A DNA stretch of 33,100 nt, taken from contig JAFGIU010000092.1 of the NCBI GenBank assembly GCA_016929445.1, forward strand, positions 1 to 33,100. The letters are read 5' to 3'. The notes beneath the pieces are model-generated. The model saw nothing but the letters and a program-made list of their open reading frames with translations. It was not told the DNA's origin and ran no database searches. Numbering within the stretch: the stretch's first letter is position 1; each line of letters opens with the position of its first letter. Shown here piece by piece: positions 18,794-25,523 of this stretch. Source of the stretch: Candidatus Omnitrophota bacterium (GTDB lineage Bacteria; Omnitrophota; Gorgyraeia; JAFGIU01). The position numbers and the translations under genes were made by a program.

Positions 18794-19655
18794 AAAGCCA
18801 ATCCGCCTTCTAAAACCCGCGACCCTTTTTCTCGGAGTGTCCCTCGTCTGCCTTTGCGCCGCGCCTGCAGGCGCAGACATGCGGCCCGGAGCCCGGTGGA
18901 CCGCGGACATCAACGAAGACTACGAGGATCTTTACGTAGAGACCGCGCGGCAAAAGGACGACTTAGAGAAGGATCTCCAGTTGCAGAAGGCCCTCTACGA
19001 CTCCCTGCGGGCCGAAAGGGATAATCTGGTGGCCCGGGTGGCGGAACTTCAAAAGGAGAATGAAAAGCTTGTGCGCGCGGCCCAAGGCACCTGGGGCACG
19101 CCCAAGGCATTTTCCGAGATGGAGGAGAGGGTTCGCGATCTGCGGGCCAAGCTCAAAGAAGCCGCATCCGAAAAGGTGGCTCTCCTGGAAGAAGTGGCCG
19201 AGGCCAAACGCCAGCGCGAAGAACTGGACCGCCGCCTGCATATCCAGGTGGAAATGGAAGTGGCCAAGCGCCACCAGCGCAGCAAGGAAATGGTCGACGC
19301 CTTGCAGGTGGACCGGAGCCGCCTCGAAGATCAAATAAAACTCCTGAGCAAGGCCTTTGAACAGGAGTCCGCAGGGCTCAAAACCTCGGTCGAAGAAGCC
19401 AAAAATCGCGGGTATGTGCTGGAGGCGGATCTGCAGGATTTGACGGACCGGCTCAAGGCCGAGAAGGATGAACTGTTCCGCATGCGGGCCAGTTATCAAA
19501 AGCTTCTATCCGAAAACGACGAGCTCAAAGGCGACTACTTAGAGGCTGAGAACATCATCCACCAGCTGGACCAGAGACTCAAATCAGCGGAAGAGCAGAA
19601 GAGCGAGGTAGAAGAAACTCTCCGCAAACTGCTGCTCGGCCTAAAAGCCGAATAA
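18783..19655 (+). CDS. Exported long coiled-coil protein
   Basis: The protein has 290 residues from the ATG at 18783; a GTG six bases upstream is an alternative. A signal peptide (about 1-31, LFLGVSLVCLCAAPAGA) precedes an almost continuous coiled coil from about residue 40 to the end, rich in Glu, Lys, Arg and Leu with heptad spacing and one break near 90-105 (GTWGTPKAF). It overlaps the foldase-like gene by 11 bases and is the last gene of the long co-directional run. Only four bases separate its stop from that of a convergent gene. A periplasmic spacer or scaffold role is inference; no family was recognised. Confidence 0.75.
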   Translation: MILKKPIRLLKPATLFLGVSLVCLCAAPAGADMRPGARWTADINEDYEDLYVETARQKDDLEKDLQLQKALYDSLRAERDNLVARVAELQKENEKLVRAAQGTWGTPKAFSEMEERVRDLRAKLKEAASEKVALLEEVAEAKRQREELDRRLHIQVEMEVAKRHQRSKEMVDALQVDRSRLEDQIKLLSKAFEQESAGLKTSVEEAKNRGYVLEADLQDLTDRLKAEKDELFRMRASYQKLLSENDELKGDYLEAENIIHQLDQRLKSAEEQKSEVEETLRKLLLGLKAE

Positions 19656-19659
19656 CTTC

Positions 19660-20523
19660 CTAGGCCTTCGCCGCCAATTCATCCACCTTCCCGAAAGCCC
19701 TCTCCGCCAAAAGCTCGCGCTCCGAATCCGAAATACGGCAACGCGTATGCAGAGTCTGGGAGGGATCCCGGTGAACCTTCGTGAGCACAAGCTGATAAAT
19801 ATCCCGCATCAAGCGGGCCCCCATCCGCGCATCCTCGGAAAACCAGGGGAGCAGGCGATCCGCGCCGCGGAAATAGTACCAGGCCCTGCGGCACTGGAAG
19901 TCCATCATCTCCAAAAACTCCGGTGAGACTTCTCTTGCAATCAAGGATTCCTCGGAACATTGAAAATACTGCAGGTCTTCGGCAGGCAGATAAATCCGGT
20001 TTCGATCCAGATCATCCCCCACATCCCGGAGAATATTCGTCAATTGGAGCGCTATGGCAAAATGCCTGCCCCAATACTGCACTGAGAGATTTTCCGCGTG
20101 CCCGAAAACCACCAGGCAGATCCGGGCAATAGGCGTGGCCACCATATCACAGTAATCGAGGACTTCTTCAAAGGAGGCGTAGCGGCACTTGACCAGGTCC
20201 TGGCGGCAGCCCTGAATCATGGCCTCAAAAACCCTCTTGGGCACGGGATATGTCCGGAGCACATCGCTCAGGGCCTCTGTAATCAGGTGGCTGGGGCGCC
20301 CCTCGTAACAGAGGTCCAGTTCCTGTTTCCATTGGGCAAGGAGCTTCTCCGGCTCCTTGACACTCTCCTCATCCGAGATATCGTCGGCAAAGCGGCAAAA
20401 AGCATAAGCCGCGTAAATCGCTCTCTTTTTGGCCGCGGGCAGATGCTTGAAACCCAGAGAAAAGTTGGTTCCTCTGCGGTGCGTCATTTCTTCGCAATAA
20501 TCATAGGCTTGTTTCAGATTCAT
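19660..20523 (-). CDS. Squalene/phytoene synthase family enzyme (HpnC/HpnD-like)
   Basis: The protein has 287 residues. It catalyses head-to-head condensation of two prenyl diphosphates in this family. Both aspartate-rich motifs are present: FCRFADDISDE (about 43-53) and LTNILRDVGDDLDRNRIYLP (about 161-180), the latter close to the bacterial HpnD-type pattern. The first visible part (YCEEMTHRRGTNFSLGFKHLP) is also typical. Which product forms (squalene, presqualene or a carotenoid precursor) cannot be read from sequence. It is immediately downstream of a flavoprotein gene on the same strand with one base between them, so the two probably form one isoprenoid lipid operon. Confidence 0.92.
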   Translation of the reverse strand: MNLKQAYDYCEEMTHRRGTNFSLGFKHLPAAKKRAIYAAYAFCRFADDISDEESVKEPEKLLAQWKQELDLCYEGRPSHLITEALSDVLRTYPVPKRVFEAMIQGCRQDLVKCRYASFEEVLDYCDMVATPIARICLVVFGHAENLSVQYWGRHFAIALQLTNILRDVGDDLDRNRIYLPAEDLQYFQCSEESLIAREVSPEFLEMMDFQCRRAWYYFRGADRLLPWFSEDARMGARLMRDIYQLVLTKVHRDPSQTLHTRCRISDSERELLAERAFGKVDELAAKA

Positions 20524-20524
20524 C

Positions 20525-21610
20525 CTAAACTCCAGGCAACGGCGCGAGCCGCTTCCGCCAGCGGCAACGGATAAGCGGAATCATGAAAGTCTTCCACCAA
20601 CTGGGCTGGTACCACCATCTCAAATAATTTCTCGGATTGCCGTTAAGCCGCGCCAAGCGGATCAGAGCCTCAGTCGCTGTTTGCCCCCCGGTTTCGTAGA
20701 GGTGCCTGAGCCAAAGACTCGAAAGCATCTGAGGCCGCAGCTGTTTCTGCCACAAGCAGTCGTAATCAAGATTCTCCGTTAGAGCGCGGGCGGCCATCAC
20801 ACCGCTCAGCAGAGCGGAACGGATTCCGAATCCCAGCAGATAGTCCTGGAAACCCGCCGCTTCGCCCACAACCAGGGTCCGGCCCAAACGCAGAGAACCG
20901 GGCAGGCAAAAACTGGCCACGGCGCAGCGCCGCCGGGCTTCCCCGGTCTCAAAGGCCTCAATAGACTGGAAACGGTCCATCACAGCCTTCCAGACACGGT
21001 CAGCCTCTTTGAAGCGGCGGACAATCGCCATGCCGAGTGTGGCCCAGCCTTTGGACACAAATAAATACGCGTAACCGGCGGGTGTGAGCCCCTGGTCCAA
21101 CAATACGTGCATGCGGTCGGAAAGTCCTGTGGAAAAACTGGTTTCAAAACCCAGGCCATCGGCCCTCGAAGGCCCTGTGGCCCAGACCGAAACACCGCTC
21201 CGGTCCCTGATCCGGCTTCCGAAACGGACATCCACCCCGGCCTCCCGGGCCTGCCGCAGCAGGCTCCCGTCGAGCATCCGTTCCCCGGGACCGCGGCGAA
21301 GCAAATAGCCGATGGGTTCCGCGCAGCGCAGGGGAGCGGGCCTGGATTTGGAGCCAAAAAGCGTCATCTCATGCACAGCCTGAGTCGTACAGGCCAAATC
21401 AATGCCCGACCCGGAAAGCAGACGGAGCACATCCTCCGTTTGCGTAAAGTTTTGGAGCATCTGGAAGCCCCCTTGCCAGCGCGGACCCACGCGCGCCTGG
21501 GCCTCATGCACAACGACTTTTCGCCCCTTCCGGGCCAGACACAGGGCCGCGCTGAGGCCTGAAGGCCCCGCCCCGGCAATGTGGATTTCGGGTTCGGACA
21601 TGAGGCTCAT
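20525..21610 (-). CDS. FAD-dependent oxidoreductase, geranylgeranyl reductase-like
   Basis: From the ATG at 21610 the protein has about 361 residues. The dinucleotide-binding motif is IHIAGAGPSGLSAAL near the N-terminus, with the adenosine-ribose glutamate in VVVHEAQ. TPAGYAYLFVSKGWATLGM corresponds to the GYxWxFP...(N/T)xG motif of geranylgeranyl reductases, and GEAAGFQDYLLGFGIRSAL to the FAD-binding GDAAGxxxPxxGxGI motif. A longer in-frame extension to 21799 is rejected because it overlaps the divergent gene and does not resemble the family. An ATG three codons later (21601) is the alternative. Paired with the prenyl synthase, it may saturate double bonds of an isoprenoid lipid; substrate unknown. 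Confidence 0.85.
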   Translation of the reverse strand: MSLMSEPEIHIAGAGPSGLSAALCLARKGRKVVVHEAQARVGPRWQGGFQMLQNFTQTEDVLRLLSGSGIDLACTTQAVHEMTLFGSKSRPAPLRCAEPIGYLLRRGPGERMLDGSLLRQAREAGVDVRFGSRIRDRSGVSVWATGPSRADGLGFETSFSTGLSDRMHVLLDQGLTPAGYAYLFVSKGWATLGMAIVRRFKEADRVWKAVMDRFQSIEAFETGEARRRCAVASFCLPGSLRLGRTLVVGEAAGFQDYLLGFGIRSALLSGVMAARALTENLDYDCLWQKQLRPQMLSSLWLRHLYETGGQTATEALIRLARLNGNPRNYLRWWYQPSWWKTFMIPLIRCRWRKRLAPLPGV

Positions 21611-21612
21611 TC

Positions 21613-21624
21613 TACCATATGGTA
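21613..21624. promoter_or_regulatory. 12-base palindrome between divergent genes
   Basis: TACCATATGGTA is a perfect dyad three bases upstream of the flavoprotein start on the minus strand and about 50 bases upstream of the sugar transferase start on the plus strand. It could be a shared operator, but I see no matched second site and no clear -35/-10 pair. Confidence 0.3.
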
Positions 21625-21673
21625 TACTCTGGGTATTGGGACTGTAACTTCTTTGTTCGACGGAGGATAGATC

Positions 21674-23083
21674 GTGTTCAAACAACATGCCGCCCTGATG
21701 CAGCGTATTCTGGTTTACACAGATTTGCTCCTGCTCATTGCCGTATTCCTCGGGGTCCACTTTGTGGGCTACCGGATTCATCCGTTTTTCCCTTTGCACA
21801 ATTATTTACCCCTCTTGCCTGTCTACTTAGGGTCCTGGCTGGGATTCCTTTACTTTTTCGGGGCCTACCAGTCCAAAAGAGTCAGCGGCAAGGGAGAGAT
21901 CTTCCTCATTATTCTCAAGGCCGGCCTCATCGGAGTGATCGCCTTCACCAGTTTTATTTACATCTTCAGACTGGGTATATTCACAAGCCGCGTCTTCACG
22001 GCGGCCATCTTCAGCTTTGGGGTCGTCTTTTTGGCTCTCGAAAAAATCCTCCTGTCCCAAATCTTCAAGGAGCTTCGCAGACGAGGATTCAACTGGAAGC
22101 AAATCCTGATTGTCGGGTCCGGAGAACGAGCCCAAAAGTTTCTGAACCTCATCGAACAGCATGCGGAATGGGGACTGCGCGTGCTGGGTATTGTGGACAG
22201 GGACCCTGCTTTAACCGGCCAGATGTTGGGTGAGTACCAGGTGGTGGGCTCCTTTGAGGACCTCCCGGATATCCTGCACGACGGCGTGATTGATGAGGTG
22301 GCCTTCATTGTGCCCCGGGCATGGCTTTCCGACATTGAAGCCTTGCTCCTGGCCTGCGAATCGGAGGGTGTGACCGTGCACCTGGCTGTGGATTATTTTG
22401 AATTGCACTTGACCCAAGCTAAATCCACGGACTTTGGGGGCTTCCCGCTGCTCACTTTCGGAAGCGTCCCGGACCGCATAGAGCATCTCTTCATGAAGCG
22501 TATCTTCGATATCGGAGCTTCAACCGTGGCTCTCGCGCTTCTTTCCCCGCTGTTCCTGGGAATTGCGTTATGCATCAAGTATTGTTCAAAAGGCCCTATT
22601 CTGTTCAGACAGACGCGCTGCGGCCTGGCCGGCAGGCGTTTCACCATGTACAAATTCCGCACCATGGTGGAGGACGCGGAATCCCGGCTCGAAGAACTCA
22701 TGGAACAGAACGAGATGGAGGGCCCGGTATTTAAAATGGAAAAGGACCCGCGCCTCACGCCCATCGGGTCTTTTCTGCGCAAGACAAGTCTGGATGAACT
22801 TCCCCAGCTAATTAATGTCTTGCGCGGAGATATGAGTCTGGTGGGACCGCGCCCGCCTCTGCCCTCAGAAGTCGACAATTACGAAAGCTGGCAACGGCGC
22901 CGTTTGAGTATCCGCCCGGGTATCACCTGCATTTGGCAGGCAAACGGCCGGAACCGGATTCAGGATTTCGGCGAGTGGGTCAAGCTGGACCTGGAATACA
23001 TCGACACATGGTCTTTGTGGCTGGACTTCAAAATACTTCTGCGCACGATTCCCAGCGTGCTCTTCGGCGACGGAGCCAAGTGA
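21674..23083 (+). CDS. Polyprenyl-phosphate sugar phosphotransferase (WcaJ/WbaP-like), initiates polysaccharide repeat unit
   Basis: The protein has 469 residues from a GTG at 21674 with GGAGG at 21662-21666. Four or five membrane helices occupy residues 10-125. A Rossmann-type CoA-binding-like domain follows (QILIVGSGERAQKFL, about 143-157). The C-terminal bacterial sugar transferase domain begins with a membrane-inserted helix (about 273-300). It contains KRIFDIGAS, GPILFRQTRCGLAGRRFTMYKFRTM (about 307-331), TSLDELPQLINVLRGDMSLVGPRPP (about 374-398) and RPGITCIWQANGRN. These are the catalytic Asp-Glu and phosphate-binding motifs of the family. It transfers a sugar-1-phosphate to undecaprenyl phosphate at the cytosolic face. 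It opens the exopolysaccharide locus, divergent from the isoprenoid genes. Confidence 0.94.
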   Translation: MFKQHAALMQRILVYTDLLLLIAVFLGVHFVGYRIHPFFPLHNYLPLLPVYLGSWLGFLYFFGAYQSKRVSGKGEIFLIILKAGLIGVIAFTSFIYIFRLGIFTSRVFTAAIFSFGVVFLALEKILLSQIFKELRRRGFNWKQILIVGSGERAQKFLNLIEQHAEWGLRVLGIVDRDPALTGQMLGEYQVVGSFEDLPDILHDGVIDEVAFIVPRAWLSDIEALLLACESEGVTVHLAVDYFELHLTQAKSTDFGGFPLLTFGSVPDRIEHLFMKRIFDIGASTVALALLSPLFLGIALCIKYCSKGPILFRQTRCGLAGRRFTMYKFRTMVEDAESRLEELMEQNEMEGPVFKMEKDPRLTPIGSFLRKTSLDELPQLINVLRGDMSLVGPRPPLPSEVDNYESWQRRRLSIRPGITCIWQANGRNRIQDFGEWVKLDLEYIDTWSLWLDFKILLRTIPSVLFGDGAK

Positions 23084-23091
23084 ATGAGGAC

Positions 23092-23157
23092 GCGGGTTGC
23101 GGAGCGCAGCGAACACAACCCGCTGTCCGAATTCATCCTGAGGCGTAGCCGAAGGAT
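23092..23157. repeat. Two adjacent small palindromic repeats after the sugar transferase gene
   Basis: GCGGGTTG (23092-23099) pairs with CAACCCGC (23116-23123) around GGAGCGCAGCGAACA. Just downstream, ATCCT-GA-GGC-GTA-GCC-GA-AGGAT (23135-23157) is a second interrupted palindrome. Both look like dispersed REP-type repeats; copy number elsewhere cannot be seen from this window. Confidence 0.5.
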
Positions 23158-23239
23158 TTAATTCCAACTGGATTCCCGCCGCCGTCCACCGACTCAGATC
23201 ACCAAACGGGCAGCTTTTTTTGCCCCTAGTTGTATGTGT

Positions 23240-23455
23240 TTATTGGGAATCTTCCGCTAAGCTGTAGGCTTTTCGAGTTGCGTCAAAGCGATCAGCAAAG
23301 GGAATGCCTGCACGGCGAAGTTCATCGCTAAACAGGTCATGATACTTGGACCGAAGCGCAGAAATCTCTTGGCGGGCATGCAGTTCGTCGGGGGGCAATG
23401 ATTCTTCAAGTTGAACAAGATCGATGTATATTTTGGCGGCCTCATGAGGAGTCAT
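23240..23455 (-). CDS. Small protein of a two-gene minus-strand unit, unknown function
   Basis: The 71-residue protein is charged and mostly helical with no membrane segment (PHEAAKIYIDLVQLEESLP near the start). It begins with an ATGA overlap with the upstream 45-residue frame, a sign of real translational coupling. The two proteins share a similar N-terminal helix pattern (ELADAYIKIIEQIE against EAAKIYIDLVQLEE), so they may be related or form a helical partner pair. They are inserted against the direction of the polysaccharide genes. A toxin-antitoxin or mobile cassette is possible, but nothing diagnostic is visible. Confidence 0.55.
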   Translation of the reverse strand: MTPHEAAKIYIDLVQLEESLPPDELHARQEISALRSKYHDLFSDELRRAGIPFADRFDATRKAYSLAEDSQ

Positions 23456-23589
23456 AACTCGTCCTTTACAATACGATATGCGATCCGAGTAACGTGTTGG
23501 CGGTCTTTGTACCGAAGGCCGGAAGTCCGTTCGATCTGCTCAATAATCTTGATGTACGCATCCGCCAGTTCATAAAGGGTAGGATTCAT
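23452..23589 (-). CDS. Very small protein (45 residues) upstream of and overlapping the 71-residue gene
   Basis: Translated by hand: it starts MNPTLYELADAYIKIIEQ and ends RIAYRIVKDEL, stopping at TGA inside the ATG of the next gene (ATGA). Composition is helical and basic with no signal or membrane segment. The coupling to the 71-residue gene is the main evidence that it is real. No family recognised. Confidence 0.45.
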   Translation of the reverse strand: MNPTLYELADAYIKIIEQIERTSGLRYKDRQHVTRIAYRIVKDEL

Positions 23590-23660
23590 GTGAGATAGGA
23601 TATCAATCGGCTTGAGGAAAAGTCAATTGACCCTCCTGGTTGTGCTAGAATGAACCTCTT

Positions 23661-24863
23661 ATGAGTCCAAACTCCCGCGATCTGGCCCGGCATTGGAGAT
23701 TTGTCTCCGGAGTCGTCCTGCTTCTGTTGTCGGCATTTTTTCCCGGCCCGGGTTATGCGGCTACAAGCTGGCTTTTGCCGGTAATTGCCGTTCAAGAAGC
23801 CTTTGACGACAATGTTTACCTGACCCCAAACGACGAATCAGAGGACTTTATAACGAGGATTTCCCCGGGCCTTGTTTTTGAGCCGCAACTCCCGGACCAT
23901 GAATTCAAAGCCGCCTATCTGGCTGATTTATCCTATTTTGCGGACCACAGCAGCCAAAACACCGTGAATCATAACCTGGGCGCTTCAGCCAAACTCAACT
24001 TCAACCGCTGGCGCGTGGAGTTAGACAACGAATTGCTCTATTTTGAGGAGCGCGCCGGCAGCGAAGACACAGCCCGGGTGCCCCGCACCTCCAATCACGC
24101 GAATGCTGAGCTCATCTGTGTGTTTAATAAGCTCGACTTAGGTCTGAAGTTTACCCAACGCATTGAGGATTACCGCAGCGACAATGCCATCGGCGCCTTT
24201 GGCGGCAGGGCCCTGACCTACCAGGACCTGGATTCAACCGAGAATTCCGGGGAATTGGAAATGGGCTTCAAGTTTTGGCCCAAGACCGCGATGCTGTTCG
24301 GCGGCCGCTACGGCACGCTCGCCTATGACTCGGGGAATAAGAGCGATTCCGGATATTTTGATGTCTTGGCGGGGTTGGAGGGCGAATTCCTGTCCAAGGG
24401 CGCGATCGAGGGGAAGATCGGTTACCGCAATCAAAACTTTGAGAACGACGCGGAGGATTTCGATAGTGTGATTTACAGCATCGCCTTGACCGAGACCTTC
24501 ACAAGCCGGGACATTCTTGAGATTGCCTTGGACCGGACAACCTACAGCACCATTTACCAGCAGAACACCTACTTCACAAGCAGCCGGGTTTACGGCGAGT
24601 ACACGCATTCTTTGAACGACCGGCTTGCTGTCAGGCTTGGGACCACCTATTATTACAATGCGTATCCGACCGAGACCACGGAAGGCACTGAGACCGCGGA
24701 AAGGGCGGATCATCTCTGGATTGCCGCATGCGGGCTGGATTATGAACTGCCCCGGTGGGGCACCGTCAACCTGGAATACACCTACATGCAAAAGAACTCG
24801 AATTTTGAGGCCTTTGACTATGGCAACAACCTGCTCAGCCTGGGCCTGAAGAAGAGCTTTTAG
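23661..24863 (+). CDS. Outer-membrane beta-barrel protein of the polysaccharide locus
   Basis: The protein has 400 residues. A signal peptide (about 13-33, VVLLLLSAFFPGPGYAA) is followed by alternating amphipathic strands throughout, rich in Tyr, Asn and Asp. The chain ends in aromatic Phe (LLSLGLKKSF), as expected for recognition by the BAM machinery. Opening EAFDDNVYLTPNDESEDFITRISPGLVF is typical of the barrel family found next to exopolysaccharide exporters (EpsL/BBP2-type). It precedes the Wza-like gene, suggesting a role in polymer export or surface attachment. A weak extended -10 (TGCTAGAAT, 23643-23651) lies so close to the ATG that a leaderless transcript is conceivable; no ribosome binding site is seen. 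Confidence 0.85.
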   Translation: MSPNSRDLARHWRFVSGVVLLLLSAFFPGPGYAATSWLLPVIAVQEAFDDNVYLTPNDESEDFITRISPGLVFEPQLPDHEFKAAYLADLSYFADHSSQNTVNHNLGASAKLNFNRWRVELDNELLYFEERAGSEDTARVPRTSNHANAELICVFNKLDLGLKFTQRIEDYRSDNAIGAFGGRALTYQDLDSTENSGELEMGFKFWPKTAMLFGGRYGTLAYDSGNKSDSGYFDVLAGLEGEFLSKGAIEGKIGYRNQNFENDAEDFDSVIYSIALTETFTSRDILEIALDRTTYSTIYQQNTYFTSSRVYGEYTHSLNDRLAVRLGTTYYYNAYPTETTEGTETAERADHLWIAACGLDYELPRWGTVNLEYTYMQKNSNFEAFDYGNNLLSLGLKKSF

Positions 24864-24873
24864 GGAAAGGACC

Positions 24874-24938
24874 CGTCATTGCGAGCGCAGCGAAGCAATC
24901 TATGCACAACACAGACCCCCGCGGGCCCCGCAATGACG
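24874..24938. repeat. Palindromic repeat element spanning the start of the Wza-like gene
   Basis: The left arm CGTCATTGCG (24874-24883) continues as GAGCGCAGCGAAGCAATCT to 24901. The right arm CGCAATGACG (24929-24938) is its exact inverted complement. The right arm supplies the ATG at 24933 used as start of the exporter. A further half-site GCAATGAC occurs at 24978-24985 inside its signal peptide. Same family as the repeats at 27290-27346 and 28580-28613. Confidence 0.8.
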
Positions 24939-25523
24939 CGCGCGCTCGCAGCGCTGCCGGCCCTTGCCCTGCTTGCCGCAATGACAATGGCCCCGGCCCC
25001 GGCAGAGGCCCAGAATACAGAAGCGTACCGGGTCCAGCCTGAGGACGTGCTGCAGATCACGGTCTATGAACATGAGGATCTCCAGACCAAGGCGCGCGTC
25101 AGCACCGGCGGTGATATCGCGTTCCCGCTACTGGACAAGGTGAAGGTCGCGGGCCTGACCGTGGGCGAGATTGAAGACAAGCTCACCCGCGCCTTGGAAA
25201 AGGACTACCTGGTGCAGGCGCAGGTCCAGGTGTTTATTGAGGAGTATCATGTCAAACAGATTACGGTCTTGGGCGCGGTGAGCAACCCCGGCAAATACGA
25301 CATGCACACAGAGAAAGAGACCACGGTGCTGGAAGCCATCGCCATGGCCGGCGGCTTCACCAAAGTGGCCAGCCTTAACGGCACCCGTGTGATCCGCACT
25401 GAGGGCGGCGTGGAGCAAGCCCTCCCGGTCCGGGTCACCGACATCACCAAAAAGGGCATGAAAGAAAAGGATATCCCCATTCAACCCGGGGACATCATCT
25501 TTGTGCCGGAGAGCTTTTTCTAG
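24933..25523 (+). CDS. Polysaccharide export outer-membrane protein (Wza-like, short form)
   Basis: The protein has 196 residues from the ATG at 24933. It has a signal peptide (about 1-27, ALAALPALALLAAM) and the polysaccharide export domain: YRVQPEDVLQITVYEHEDL (about 31-49), VSTGGDIAFPLLDKVKVAGLT, a SLBB-type segment ITVLGAVSNPGKYDM, and the late motif PIQPGDIIFVPESFF. No lipobox cysteine is visible. It lacks the extra C-terminal domains of E. coli Wza, as in many short exporters. Start choice: an in-frame TTG at 24879 would begin inside the repeat and place a charged stretch before the signal, so it is rejected. The start codon and part of the signal peptide derive from repeat sequence. 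Followed at once by the Wzc-like gene (one-base overlap). Confidence 0.88.
   Translation: MTRALAALPALALLAAMTMAPAPAEAQNTEAYRVQPEDVLQITVYEHEDLQTKARVSTGGDIAFPLLDKVKVAGLTVGEIEDKLTRALEKDYLVQAQVQVFIEEYHVKQITVLGAVSNPGKYDMHTEKETTVLEAIAMAGGFTKVASLNGTRVIRTEGGVEQALPVRVTDITKKGMKEKDIPIQPGDIIFVPESFF

Noticed and set aside
23627-23651. TTGACC and TAGAAT as a standard promoter for the barrel gene
   Set aside because: Spacing is only 13 bases; at most an extended -10 element remains.
24879-24932. TTG start for the Wza-like gene within the repeat
   Set aside because: It would put 18 charged or polar residues before the signal peptide; ATG 24933 fits a secreted protein better.
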